Assembly: GCA_038237665.1 (NCBI GenBank)
Contig: JBBRYK010000001.1
Location: 1 to 64,000, forward strand
Source: JBBRYK01 sp038237665
GTDB taxonomy: Bacteria; Actinomycetota; Thermoleophilia; Gaiellales; Gaiellaceae
Length of the DNA stretch: 64,000 nt
Direction: 5' to 3'
Part shown: in pieces, positions 54,690-63,284 of the stretch
Position numbering within the stretch: the first letter of the stretch is position 1
Layout of the letters: every line of letters begins with the position of its first letter
The notes under the pieces: model-generated
Told to the model about the DNA's origin: nothing
What the model saw: the letters and a program-made list of their open reading frames with translations, nothing else
Databases searched by the model: none
Made by a program: the position numbers and the translations under genes

Positions 54690-55993
54690 GAGGCGGTCTC
54701 GCCGACCGCCACGAGATCGGCGACGAGGTACCGCGCGAACCGGCGGAGCTCCCGCTCCGGCAAGCGGGCGCGTACCAACACGCCGTCAGGCCGGTCGGTG
54801 CGCTCGTCGATCGGGGTGCCGAGCGAATAGAGGTCGGCGAGGGCTGCGCCGTCTTCGTACGGGACGAGCAGCCGGACCGTGTGCAGGCGGTCGGCGAAGC
54901 GCTCGGCGACTCTCCGCTTCAGCTCCTCCACCCCCTCGCCCGTCAGGGCCGAAACCTGGAGCGACTCGGGGAAGCGATTCTCGAGCCTGCGCCGGTGCAG
55001 CGCATCGGCCCGGTCGATCTTGTTGACGACGATCTCCACGGGCAGCTCGTCGGCTCCGATCTCGGCCAGGACGCTCTCGACCGCCTCGACCATCGCGTCC
55101 AGACGGTCATCGGTCACCGACGCGTCGACGACGTGCAGAACGACGTCGGCCACGAGCGTCTCCTCGAGCGTCGCCGAGAAGCCCTCGACGAGGTCGTGAG
55201 GCAGCCGGCGGATGAAACCCACCGTGTCCGTCACCAGGTAGCGGCGGCCCTCGTACTCGAAGGCGCGCGTCGTCGGGTCGAGCGTCTCGAAGAGCCTGTT
55301 GTCGACCGACGCGTCGGCGCCGGTCAACGCGTTCAGGAGGGTCGATTTGCCGACGTTCGTGTAACCGGCCAGGGCGATCGTGGGGGCTTCCGAGCGGCGG
55401 CGTGCCTTGCGGCGGGTCGCGCGCTGCTTGCTCAGCTCGCGCAGGCGGCGGCGCAGCAGCGCCACCCGGCGGCGCGCAATCCGGCGATCCGTTTCGAGCT
55501 GCGTCTCGCCGGGGCCTCGCGTTCCGACTCCACCCCCGAGCCGCTCGAGGTGCTGCCACAGGCCGCGCATGCGCGGGAGGTTGTACTCCAGCTGCGCCAG
55601 CTCGACCTGGAGCTTCCCTTCGGCGCTCCGAGCATGCTGGGCGAAGATGTCGAGGATCAGCTGCGTGCGGTCGACGACCCGCGTCTTGAGCGCATCTTCG
55701 AGGTTCCGCTGCTGGACCGGGTCGAGCTCGTCGTCGACGAGCAGCGACTCGGCCTCCGCGTCGCCGAAGACCTGCTTCAGCTCTTCGAGCTTCCCCTTGC
55801 CGACGTAGGTGCGGCGATCGGGCCGTTCGCGATGCTGCACGACCTCGCCGACCGGCTCGACGCCGGCGGTCCGGGCGAGCTCGCGGAGCTCTCCGAGCTC
55901 CTCCTCGGCGTCGATCCCGGGGGCCAGCACGGCGACGATGAAAGCCCGCTCGGGAGCTGCCCCCGGAGCGGGGTCCGGCTGGCGATGGGTCAC
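54686..55993 (-). CDS. hflX: ribosome-associated GTPase HflX
   Basis: A 435-aa GTPase that splits or rescues 50S subunits. The N-terminal domain has YVGKGKLEEL and the Gly-rich loop GGVGTRGPGETQLE. The G domain has G1 GYTNVGKST, G3 DTVGF and G4 NKID. The GTG at 55993 is chosen because homology (RAFIVAVLAPG) begins shortly after it and the additional 70 residues of the longer frame overlap the divergent dapE gene. In many actinobacteria hflX is close to dapF and miaA, and here the dap cluster is next to it. Confidence 0.95.
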   Translation of the reverse strand: MTHRQPDPAPGAAPERAFIVAVLAPGIDAEEELGELRELARTAGVEPVGEVVQHRERPDRRTYVGKGKLEELKQVFGDAEAESLLVDDELDPVQQRNLEDALKTRVVDRTQLILDIFAQHARSAEGKLQVELAQLEYNLPRMRGLWQHLERLGGGVGTRGPGETQLETDRRIARRRVALLRRRLRELSKQRATRRKARRRSEAPTIALAGYTNVGKSTLLNALTGADASVDNRLFETLDPTTRAFEYEGRRYLVTDTVGFIRRLPHDLVEGFSATLEETLVADVVLHVVDASVTDDRLDAMVEAVESVLAEIGADELPVEIVVNKIDRADALHRRRLENRFPESLQVSALTGEGVEELKRRVAERFADRLHTVRLLVPYEDGAALADLYSLGTPIDERTDRPDGVLVRARLPERELRRFARYLVADLVAVGETAS

Positions 55994-56017
55994 AGGCCGA
56001 TTATGCCCGCATATGCT
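55989..56017 (+). promoter_or_regulatory. candidate promoter for a leaderless dapE transcript
   Basis: GTCACA (55989-55994), 17-bp spacer and TATGCT (56012-56017) lead to a start at about the ATG at 56027. No Shine-Dalgarno precedes the ATG. The -35 overlaps the hflX start codon on the other strand. Confidence 0.4.
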
Positions 56018-56026
56018 CGTTTCCCT

Positions 56027-57037
56027 ATGGCTCCGGACCTGGCCGCTCGCACGCTCGAGCTCGTGAACATTGCCTCGGAGAGCCGGTCCGAAGAGGCCGC
56101 GGTCGGCTACGTGCGCGAAGCGATGCCCGGTAGCCCGGCGTACGACGAGGACACGGTGCTGCTCTACGGCCCCGAAGGCGCCCGCGTCTTGCTCGCGGGC
56201 CATGTCGACACCGTCCCCGCCCAGGGCAACATCCCGGGCCGGATCGAGGACAGCTCGGTCGTCGGCCTCGGCGCGAGCGACATGAAAGGCGGCGTGGCAG
56301 TGATGATCGAGCTCGCGCGCGCGGGCGCGTCATTCGCCTACCTCTTCTTCGGTCGCGAGGAGCTCGCCGCCGAGGAGAGCCCGCTGCCGAAGCTGTTCGA
56401 GCAGCATCCGCTCGAGGTCGACCTCGTGATCGTGCTCGAGCCGACCGACAACACGATCCAGGCCGGCTGCCTCGGCAACCTCAACGCGCGGCTCCTGTTC
56501 CGAGGTGTCAGCGCACACTCGGCGCGGCCGTGGACGGGCGAGAACGCGATCGACGCGGCCGTCCGCGGCCTGGCGCCCCTGGCGGAGCTCGAGCCCAACC
56601 CGGTCGAGGTGGAGGGTCTGGAGTTCGTCGAGGTGCTCAGCGTGACCGGAATCGAGGGCGGAATCGCGCCCAACGTGGTGCCCGACCTCGTCACGTGCAC
56701 GCTGAACTACCGCTACGCCCCCAACCGCACCCGCGCCGAAGCCGAGGAGCGGCTGCGCTCGCTCGTCACCGCGGGCGAGCTCGAGATCACCTCGAACTCG
56801 CCGCCCGCGCGCGTCGCGGCGCGCTCTCCGCTGGTTCGCCGCCTGGCCGAGGTCGGCGGCTTTCCCGTTCAGCCGAAACAGGCCTGGACTCCCGTCGCGG
56901 ACTTCACCGCACGCGGCCTCGACGCGGTCAACCTGGGTCCGGGCGCGACCCGCTACGCGCATCGCCGGGACGAGCGCGTCGAGATCGCGGCGCTCGAGCA
57001 GTGCTTCGACGCGCTCCAGCGCTTCGGTAGCGTCTAG
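56027..57037 (+). CDS. dapE: succinyl-diaminopimelate desuccinylase
   Basis: A 336-aa M20 metallopeptidase of the Gram-positive DapE type. Metal and catalytic residues are visible in LLAGHVDTVPAQGN, LGASDMKGGVA, FFGREELAAEESP (general-base Glu pair), VLEPTDNTIQAGC, FRGVSAHSARPW and RYAHRRDERV (last metal His). It releases succinate and LL-diaminopimelate for lysine and peptidoglycan. First gene of dapE-dapC-dapD. Appears leaderless. A hairpin starts exactly at its stop codon. Confidence 0.9.
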   Translation: MAPDLAARTLELVNIASESRSEEAAVGYVREAMPGSPAYDEDTVLLYGPEGARVLLAGHVDTVPAQGNIPGRIEDSSVVGLGASDMKGGVAVMIELARAGASFAYLFFGREELAAEESPLPKLFEQHPLEVDLVIVLEPTDNTIQAGCLGNLNARLLFRGVSAHSARPWTGENAIDAAVRGLAPLAELEPNPVEVEGLEFVEVLSVTGIEGGIAPNVVPDLVTCTLNYRYAPNRTRAEAEERLRSLVTAGELEITSNSPPARVAARSPLVRRLAEVGGFPVQPKQAWTPVADFTARGLDAVNLGPGATRYAHRRDERVEIAALEQCFDALQRFGSV

Positions 57038-57066
57038 ATGATTGGCCCAAAGCGGCCAATCATCTA
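57035..57066 (+). terminator. hairpin starting at the dapE stop codon
   Basis: A perfect 13-bp inverted repeat (TAGATGATTGGCC, loop CAAAGC, complement to 57066) includes the dapE TAG, followed by a T-rich tract (TCTACTTCTT). It may be a terminator or partial attenuator, so dapC may have its own promoter or be controlled here. Confidence 0.55.
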
Positions 57067-57095
57067 TCTACTTCTTATGGAAGAACCGCCACACG

Positions 57096-58271
57096 ATGAT
57101 TGATCGCGAACTCCCGATCAATCGGCTGCCCCTCTCCCCCGTGCTCAGGAGCCAGGGCGTCTACCCGTTCGTCCGCCTTGCAGAGGCGGCGGCCCGGCTG
57201 GAGGCCGAGGGTGTCGAGACCCTCGATTTCGGCACGGGCGACCCCCGCGGCACGCCGGAGCCGTTCATCCGTGACGCGCTCGTCGCGGCGCTGGAGGAGA
57301 CCTCCGGCTACCCGCTGGCACAGGGCCTTCCCGAGCTGCGACAGGCGATCGTCGACTGGTGCGGGCGGCGCTTCGGCGCCGAGATCGATCCGGCGACGCA
57401 GGTGATCCCGACGCTCGGCTCGAAGGAGGCGATCTTCTCGTTCGCGCAGGTCGTCCTCGACCCGGGAAACGACAAGGACACGGTCATCGTGACCGAGCCC
57501 GGCTATCCGGTGCCTGAGCGCGGCGCCCGCTTCGCCGGGGCGGAGGTCGAGCGGCTGCCGCTGCGCGCGCCCGGCTTCCTACCCGACCTGGACGCCGTCG
57601 GCGACGAGGTCTGGGAGCGGCTCGCGGTCTTCTGGCTGAACTACCCGAACAACCCGACCGGCGCCGTCGCTCCACTCGAGCTGTACGAGCGCCTGGCGGC
57701 GCTAGCCCGCGAGCACGGCTTCGTGCTCGCCTCCGACGAGGCCTACTCGGAGCTCTGGTTCGATGAGCCGCCGCACTCGGCGCTCGAGCTCGACGATCTT
57801 GGCAGCGTCGTCGTCTTCAACACGCTCAGCAAACGTTCCTCGATGACAGGCTACCGCTCGGGATTCGTGGCCGGCGATCCCGACCTGATCGCAGCCCTTC
57901 GTCTCTTCCGCCCGACGGTCGGCACAGCGCCTCAGGACTTCGTCCAGCGGGCGTCGGTGGCGGCCTGGGCGGACGAGGCCCACGTCGAACGGAACCGCGA
58001 GCGGTACCGGCGCCGGCGCGAACTCTTCCTCGACGTCTTCGTGCGGAAGGGCCTGCGCGTCGCCGGGAGCAGCGCGACGATGTACCTCTGGGTCGAGGTG
58101 CCGGACGGCGAGACGTCGGAGGAGTTCGCCCAACGGTTGCTGCAGCGTGGCGTGATCGTCGCACCGGGCTCGTATCTCGGCGAGTCGGGGGAGGGCTACG
58201 TCCGGCTGGCGCTCGTGCCGAGCGACGACCAGTGCAGCCGGGCGGCGGCAATTCTGGAGGAGATCCTGTGA
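57096..58271 (+). CDS. dapC: succinyldiaminopimelate aminotransferase
   Basis: A 391-aa class I/II PLP aminotransferase. The PLP Lys is in VFNTLSKRSSMTGYRSGFVA, and WLNYPNNPTGAV (cofactor-binding Asn/Tyr) and SDEAYSEL (PLP-ring Asp) are present. Assignment as DapC comes from length, the PLP type and the dapD overlap of 4 nt. It would convert N-succinyl-2-amino-6-ketopimelate to N-succinyl-LL-DAP. The ATG at 57096 is chosen; a TTG at 57042 lies inside the hairpin and is unlikely. Confidence 0.85.
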   Translation: MIDRELPINRLPLSPVLRSQGVYPFVRLAEAAARLEAEGVETLDFGTGDPRGTPEPFIRDALVAALEETSGYPLAQGLPELRQAIVDWCGRRFGAEIDPATQVIPTLGSKEAIFSFAQVVLDPGNDKDTVIVTEPGYPVPERGARFAGAEVERLPLRAPGFLPDLDAVGDEVWERLAVFWLNYPNNPTGAVAPLELYERLAALAREHGFVLASDEAYSELWFDEPPHSALELDDLGSVVVFNTLSKRSSMTGYRSGFVAGDPDLIAALRLFRPTVGTAPQDFVQRASVAAWADEAHVERNRERYRRRRELFLDVFVRKGLRVAGSSATMYLWVEVPDGETSEEFAQRLLQRGVIVAPGSYLGESGEGYVRLALVPSDDQCSRAAAILEEIL

Positions 58272-59017
58272 CCGACGTCGAGGCTGTGATCGCAGCGCTC
58301 GACCGGGGTGAGACCCGCGTGGCAGAGCGTGTCGGTGAAGACTGGGTCGTGAACGAGGAGGCGAAGCAGGCGATTCTCGACTACTTCGGGCTTCGCCGGA
58401 TGGAGCCGATCGAGGTCGGGCCGTTCTCCTACCTGGACAAGATCCCGTTGAAGCGCATCGACGCCGACCTCGGCGTGCGGGTCGTTCCACCGGGCGTCGC
58501 CCGGTACGGATCCTTCCTGTCCCGCGGGGTGGTGATGATGCCGAGCTATGTGAACATCGGCGCCTGGGTCGGCCCGCGGACGATGATCGACACGTGGGCG
58601 ACGGTCGGCTCGTGCGCCCAGATCGGCGCGGACGTCCATCTCGCAGGCGGCGTCGGCGTCGGCGGCGTGCTCGAGCCGGTCAACGCGCGTCCCGTCATCG
58701 TCGAGGACGGAGCCTTCATCGGCTCTCGGTGCATCCTCACCGAGGGAGTGCTGATCGGCGAGGGCGCGGTGCTGGCGCCGAACGTGTCGCTGACCGCGTC
58801 GGTGCCGGTCATCGACGTCACGGGCGCCGAGCCCGTCGAGCACCGCGGCTACGTCCCGCCGCGGTCGATCGTCGTGCCCGGCACGCGCCCGAAGGAGTTT
58901 CCCGCCGGGACGTATCAGCTGGCGTGCGCGCTGATCATCGGCCGGCGGAGCGAGTCGACCGACCTGAAGACGAGCCTGAACGACGCGCTGCGCGAGTACG
59001 GGATCGGCACCGGCTAG
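58268..59017 (+). CDS. dapD: tetrahydrodipicolinate N-succinyltransferase
   Basis: A 249-aa left-handed beta-helix acyltransferase. Helix coils are seen in PSYVNIGAWVGPRTMIDTWA, VGSCAQIGADVHLAGGVGVG and EDGAFIGSRCILTEGVLIGE. PVNARPVIVEDGA is family-specific. It transfers succinyl from CoA to tetrahydrodipicolinate, the first committed step of the succinylase branch. GTG at 58268 overlaps dapC. Its TAG overlaps the dapF stop codon on the other strand in CTAG. Confidence 0.93.
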   Translation: MTDVEAVIAALDRGETRVAERVGEDWVVNEEAKQAILDYFGLRRMEPIEVGPFSYLDKIPLKRIDADLGVRVVPPGVARYGSFLSRGVVMMPSYVNIGAWVGPRTMIDTWATVGSCAQIGADVHLAGGVGVGGVLEPVNARPVIVEDGAFIGSRCILTEGVLIGEGAVLAPNVSLTASVPVIDVTGAEPVEHRGYVPPRSIVVPGTRPKEFPAGTYQLACALIIGRRSESTDLKTSLNDALREYGIGTG

Positions 59018-59715
59018 GCGGGCACCCGCTCGGCGGGGCCGGTCAGGAATGCCCGGCCGGATGCGAGGCGCACCCGCAGATCGCCGCCGGGAAAGCGCAC
59101 GAGGACGTCGCTGCCGTCCGGATGCGTGGCCGCCGCTACGGCGACGGCGCTCGTCCCGGAGGACGATGTCTCCCCCACGCCGCGTTCCCAGACGCGTGCG
59201 GTGACCTCGCCGGGCCTGTCGACCCGCACGACCTGGACGTTCGTTCGTTCGCGGAAGCGCGGATTGGTCTCGAGCAGCGGGCCGATGCGCGGAAGCTCCT
59301 CGAGGTCGCCGACGACGACGGCGTGCGGGTTGCCGACCGAGACGGGGATGACGGCGAGGCCGGCGATCGACTCGACCGGGAAGACGTGAACCTCGCCGAT
59401 CTCCTGTTCGATCCGGCCGTCCTCGAGGACCCGCGCGGGTACCTCTCGTTCGCCGACGCGGATGCGTAGCTCCCGGCTGCCCGTCTCCTTCGCCAGCCAG
59501 GCCGCCGCGATCCGCGTGCCGTTCCCGGACATCTCCGCCGTCGAGCCGTCCGGGTTCCAGATCACGATCTCCGCCGCGTTGCCGTGGATGGCAACGACCT
59601 CGAGGACGCCGTCGGCCGAGCCGACGAGCCTGCGGGCGTCGTCAGCGCTGAGCCGTGTCTCCGGCTCGACCAGCAGGTACTCGTTCCCGTGCGCGTGCCA
59701 GCTCGAGGATCTCAT
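59014..59715 (-). CDS. dapF: diaminopimelate epimerase-like protein without the two catalytic cysteines
   Basis: A 233-aa DapF-fold protein (family about 275). N-terminus SSWHAHGNEYLLVE matches the family's F-K-HG-GNDY start. The two catalytic motifs are MSGNGTR (S63 where Cys is expected in MCGNGxR) and GETSSSGTSAVA (S186 where Cys is expected in ETLACGTG). Both proton-transfer cysteines are therefore Ser. VGNPHAV and the E-R pair (WERGVGE) are kept, so the ligand site looks intact. It converges on dapD and overlaps miaA by 74 nt at its 5' end. Either a Ser-based epimerase or a changed function. Confidence 0.8.
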   Translation of the reverse strand: MRSSSWHAHGNEYLLVEPETRLSADDARRLVGSADGVLEVVAIHGNAAEIVIWNPDGSTAEMSGNGTRIAAAWLAKETGSRELRIRVGEREVPARVLEDGRIEQEIGEVHVFPVESIAGLAVIPVSVGNPHAVVVGDLEELPRIGPLLETNPRFRERTNVQVVRVDRPGEVTARVWERGVGETSSSGTSAVAVAAATHPDGSDVLVRFPGGDLRVRLASGRAFLTGPAERVPA

Positions 59716-60550
59716 CAGCCACCTCTTCCGGGGGTCGGTCGCCGCGCACGCTAGCGAGGCCTGGAATGCGACGCATCCACTTCCGCTGGTAGGCCGCCAG
59801 CCGGCGCGTGCGCTGCGCGAGCGCGGCGATTGCTTCGTCGGGCGGCTGCGCGGCGACCTCGTCGAGCCCCATCACCCGCTGCGCGGTGGTCGAAAGCGGG
59901 CCGGCGAGGGCGCGCTCGACCTCTTCGAGGACTCCCGCAGCAAACATCTCGCGGGTTCGCTGATCGATCCTGCTGTCCAGGGTCTCCCGCGGCACTTCGA
60001 GCCCGACGATCAGGGTCGGATGCCGCGTCTCGGCCGCCCAGAGCTGATCTGCCTGCGGTCGTAGCGACGAGCCTGCGTCGGCGAGCTCGAGCGCACGGAC
60101 GACCCGACGACGGTCGTTGGCGTGGACTGCAGCAGCGGCCGACGGATCCCGGTCGGCCAGCAGCCGATGGGCCCCGTCACCTCCGAGCCGGTCGTAGACA
60201 CGCTGCCAGTGCTCTCGCGCGCCCGGTGCCGGTTGCGGTGGGAGGTCGAGCCGAGCGATCGCGGCGCGGAAGTAAAGGCCGGTTCCGCCGACCACGATCG
60301 GCGTGCGTCCCTCCGCCAGGGTCTCGTCGATCGCCTGGTGGGCCAACACCTGGAACTCGGCCACGGACACCTCGTGGTCGAGGTCCCAGATCGCGACCAG
60401 GCGGGCGGGCGACTGGTTCGTGAGGATCGGGAGCCCGCGGTAGACCTGGGCCGAATCAGCCGAGACGAGCTGGGCCGGGATCCGGTCGGCGATCGCCTCG
60501 GCGACGGCTGTCTTGCCGCTTGCGGTCGGCCCGAAGATCGCGATGACCAT
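59642..60550 (-). CDS. miaA: tRNA dimethylallyltransferase
   Basis: A 302-aa enzyme that prenylates A37 of tRNAs reading U-starting codons. P-loop FGPTASGKT, SADSAQVYRG (usual DSMQVYRG), VGGTGLYFRA, DRRRVVRALE and GLDEVAAQPP with RRLAAYQRKWMRR are present. The ATG at 60550, 7 nt after the upstream stop, starts MVIAIFGPTASGKT. Its 3' 74 nt overlap the dapF start. MiaB, which acts on the same base, is encoded two genes upstream on the same strand. Confidence 0.95.
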   Translation of the reverse strand: MVIAIFGPTASGKTAVAEAIADRIPAQLVSADSAQVYRGLPILTNQSPARLVAIWDLDHEVSVAEFQVLAHQAIDETLAEGRTPIVVGGTGLYFRAAIARLDLPPQPAPGAREHWQRVYDRLGGDGAHRLLADRDPSAAAAVHANDRRRVVRALELADAGSSLRPQADQLWAAETRHPTLIVGLEVPRETLDSRIDQRTREMFAAGVLEEVERALAGPLSTTAQRVMGLDEVAAQPPDEAIAALAQRTRRLAAYQRKWMRRIPGLASVRGDRPPEEVADEILELARARERVPAGRAGDTAQR

Positions 60551-60557
60551 CGGCAGC

Positions 60558-61937
60558 CTAGTGATGGAAGCCCGGCACGGCGGGCCGGTCGCTGCTCCCG
60601 TGCTTCTCCAGGTCGGCAACCGCGCGGCGCAGGTCGGTCAGAAGCAGGTCACCGAGGTGGCGGCTGACCCCGTTTCGGACCACGACCCGCAGAACCGCGA
60701 TGTCCGAGATGTTGGCCGGCATGGTGTATGCCGGGACCTGCCACCCTCGCGCCCGCAGCTCCCGGGAGACGTCGAAGACGGTATAGCCCGATACGTCGTC
60801 CTTCAGCTTGAAGGCGAAGACGGGGATCGCGAAGTGCGGCAGCGTCTCGAACGGGCCGAGGTCGTCGACGTGCTCGGCGAGATACTGCGCCGTGTCCATG
60901 CAGGCCTGGTGGACGCGCCGGAAGCCCTCGCGGCCGAGCCGGATGAAGTTGTAGTACTGCGCGCACACCTGCGCGCCGGGCCTGGAGAAGTTGAGTGCGA
61001 AGGTCGGCATGTCGCCGCCGAGGTAGTTGACCCGGAAGATCAGATCCTCGGGCAGCGCCTCGCGGTCCCGCCAGACGATCCACCCCACTCCCGGATACAC
61101 GAGCCCGTACTTGTGCCCGGACGCGTTGATCGACTGGACGCGCGGAAGGCGGAAGTCCCAGGCGAGATCAGGCGTCAGGAAGGGCGCAACCAGGCCACCC
61201 GAGGCGCCGTCCACGTGCAGGGGCACGTCGAGGCCGCTCTCCTCCTGGAGCCGGTCGAGGGCCTTCGCGATCTCTTCGACCGGCTCGTAGCTCCCGTCGT
61301 AGGTGACGCCCAGGACGGCGACGACGCCGATCGTGTTCTCGTCGCAGAGCCTGACGGCCTCCTCGCCGGACAGCCCGCGGCGGTCACGCTCCATCGGGAC
61401 ATAGCGCGGCTCGACGTCCCAGTAGCGGCAGAACTTCTCCCAGCAGACCTGAACGCCGATGCTCATGACCATGTTCGGGCGGTCGGCAGGCTTGCCGGCC
61501 TGCCGCATGCGCTCGCGCCAGCGCCACTTGAGCGCCAGGCCCCCGAGCATCGCCGCCTCGCTCGAGCCCGTCGTGGAGCAGCCGGTCGCGGTCTCGTGCT
61601 CTGGTGAGCGCCAGAGGTCGCCTAGCATGTTCACGCACCGGACCTCGAGCTCGGCGGTCTGCGGATACTCGTCCTTGTCGATCATGTTCTTGTCGAAGGT
61701 CTCCGCCATCAGCCGGGTGGCCTGCGGCTCCATCCAGGTGCTGACGAAGGTGGCGAGGTTCAACCGGGCGTTTCCGTCCAGCATCAGCTCGTCGTGGACG
61801 ATCTGGTACGCCACGTCGGGATCCAGCTCGTCATCGGGCAGGCGGTAGCGTGGGACCGCGGCCTGGATCCCGGGGCGGGCGTACAGCAGGATCGCATCCG
61901 CCTGCTCGTCCAGCGGCGCCTGGTGGACTACGGGCAC
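60558..61937 (-). CDS. gad: glutamate decarboxylase (GadB-like)
   Basis: A 459-aa PLP group II decarboxylase. FVSTWMEPQATRLM and DKNMIDKDEYPQTAEL are typical of GadA/GadB N-terminal regions. GCSTTGSSEAAMLGGLALKW, HVDGASGGLVAPF and SINASGHKYG (PLP Lys) form the cofactor site. It makes GABA and CO2 from glutamate with use of a proton (acid resistance). GTG with GAGGAGGAG upstream. Unexpected between miaB and miaA, with short gaps (18 and 7 nt), so probably co-transcribed. Confidence 0.95.
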   Translation of the reverse strand: MPVVHQAPLDEQADAILLYARPGIQAAVPRYRLPDDELDPDVAYQIVHDELMLDGNARLNLATFVSTWMEPQATRLMAETFDKNMIDKDEYPQTAELEVRCVNMLGDLWRSPEHETATGCSTTGSSEAAMLGGLALKWRWRERMRQAGKPADRPNMVMSIGVQVCWEKFCRYWDVEPRYVPMERDRRGLSGEEAVRLCDENTIGVVAVLGVTYDGSYEPVEEIAKALDRLQEESGLDVPLHVDGASGGLVAPFLTPDLAWDFRLPRVQSINASGHKYGLVYPGVGWIVWRDREALPEDLIFRVNYLGGDMPTFALNFSRPGAQVCAQYYNFIRLGREGFRRVHQACMDTAQYLAEHVDDLGPFETLPHFAIPVFAFKLKDDVSGYTVFDVSRELRARGWQVPAYTMPANISDIAVLRVVVRNGVSRHLGDLLLTDLRRAVADLEKHGSSDRPAVPGFHH

Positions 61938-61955
61938 GACTCCTCCTCGGGTTGG

Positions 61956-63275
61956 TTACGCGGCGACTGCTGCGACCTGCGTGCCGCGCAGCGTCGTCGA
62001 CGTCGTCGCCTCGATGCGAACGTCTACGAGCTCGCCCGGCTGCGCGTCACCGGCGAAGTTGACGGTCGTGTTCCGGCGCGTGCGGCCGCGGAGGAGCCCC
62101 GATCCGCTTCGATCCGAGCCTTCGACGAGCGCCTCCTCGATCCGGCCGACCCGGCCGGCGTTGCGCTCGCGTGCGACCCTCTGGCAGACGTCGATCAGAC
62201 GCTCGATCCGCTCCCGCTTGACGTCCTCGGCGACCTGATCGGGCATCGTCGCCGCCTCCGTTCCCTGCCGGGGGGAGAAGACGAATGTGAACGCGCCGTC
62301 GAAGCCGGCCTCCTCGACGACCTCGACCGTCTGCTCGAAGTCGAGGTCGCTTTCACCCGGAAAGCCGACGATCAGGTCGGTCGTGAGCGCGAGGTCGGGA
62401 ATCGCGGCGCGCATCTGCTCGACCAGCGCCAGGTACCGCTCGCGGCTGTACGTGCGGCGCATCGCCTTCAGGATCCGCGTGGACCCGGACTGAAGCGGCA
62501 GGTGCGCGTGTTCGCAGACGGACGCGCACGAGGCCATCGCTTCGATCACCGGCGCGCGGAAGTCCTTCGGATGCGGGCTCGTGAAGCGGATCCGGTCGAT
62601 CCCGTCCACCTCGTCGCACGCATGGAGCAGCTCGCCGAAATCCGTCTTGAGCTCCGGCAGCAGGTCGCGCCCGTACGAGTTGACGTTCTGGCCGAGGAGG
62701 GTGATCTCGCGGACGCCGTCCCCGGCGAGCCGGCTCACCTCGGCGACGATGTCGCCCGGCCGCCTGCTCTGCTCGCGGCCGCGCACGGCCGGGACGATGC
62801 AGTACGAGCACTTCGAGTTGCAGCCCATCGAGACCTGGACCCAGGCCTGATGCCGGCGCTCCCGCCGGGCCGGCAGATCGCCCGCGAAGGACCGCCATTC
62901 GGCAAACCTGCCTCTCGGCGCCTCCCCCCCCGCGCCGACCCAGTCGGCCAGATGCGGGATCGAGCCAGGGCCAAAGGCGACGTCGACGTACGGGTAGAGC
63001 TCGAAGATCCGCTCGCGCTGCGCCTCGGCGTAGCAGCCGCCGACGGCGATCACCTTCTCGGGGTCCTGCCTCTTCAGCGCCGCCGCCTGCGCGAGGTGCG
63101 CCGCGAAGCGCTGGTCAGGCTTCTCCCGGACGGTGCAGGTGTTGAAGACGATCACGTCCGCCTCGTCCTGGGCCGGCGCCTCGCCCAGCCCGAGCTCTTC
63201 GAGCATGCCCTTGATGCGCTCCGAGTCGTGCGCGTTCATCTGGCAGCCGAACGTGGTGACGAAATAGCGCTTCAC
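61956..63275 (-). CDS. miaB: tRNA-2-methylthio-N6-dimethylallyladenosine synthase
   Basis: A 439-aa radical-SAM methylthiotransferase. The UPF0004 domain has three cluster cysteines (TFGCQMNAHDSE, FNTCTVRE, VGGCYAE), the radical SAM motif is GCNSKCSYC, and the TRAM domain is at the end (TTVNFAGDAQPGELVDVRI). It adds a methylthio group to i6A37 made by MiaA. ATG at 63275, 9 nt after the rny stop. Confidence 0.96.
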   Translation of the reverse strand: MKRYFVTTFGCQMNAHDSERIKGMLEELGLGEAPAQDEADVIVFNTCTVREKPDQRFAAHLAQAAALKRQDPEKVIAVGGCYAEAQRERIFELYPYVDVAFGPGSIPHLADWVGAGGEAPRGRFAEWRSFAGDLPARRERRHQAWVQVSMGCNSKCSYCIVPAVRGREQSRRPGDIVAEVSRLAGDGVREITLLGQNVNSYGRDLLPELKTDFGELLHACDEVDGIDRIRFTSPHPKDFRAPVIEAMASCASVCEHAHLPLQSGSTRILKAMRRTYSRERYLALVEQMRAAIPDLALTTDLIVGFPGESDLDFEQTVEVVEEAGFDGAFTFVFSPRQGTEAATMPDQVAEDVKRERIERLIDVCQRVARERNAGRVGRIEEALVEGSDRSGSGLLRGRTRRNTTVNFAGDAQPGELVDVRIEATTSTTLRGTQVAAVAA

Positions 63276-63284
63276 GGCTTCAGG

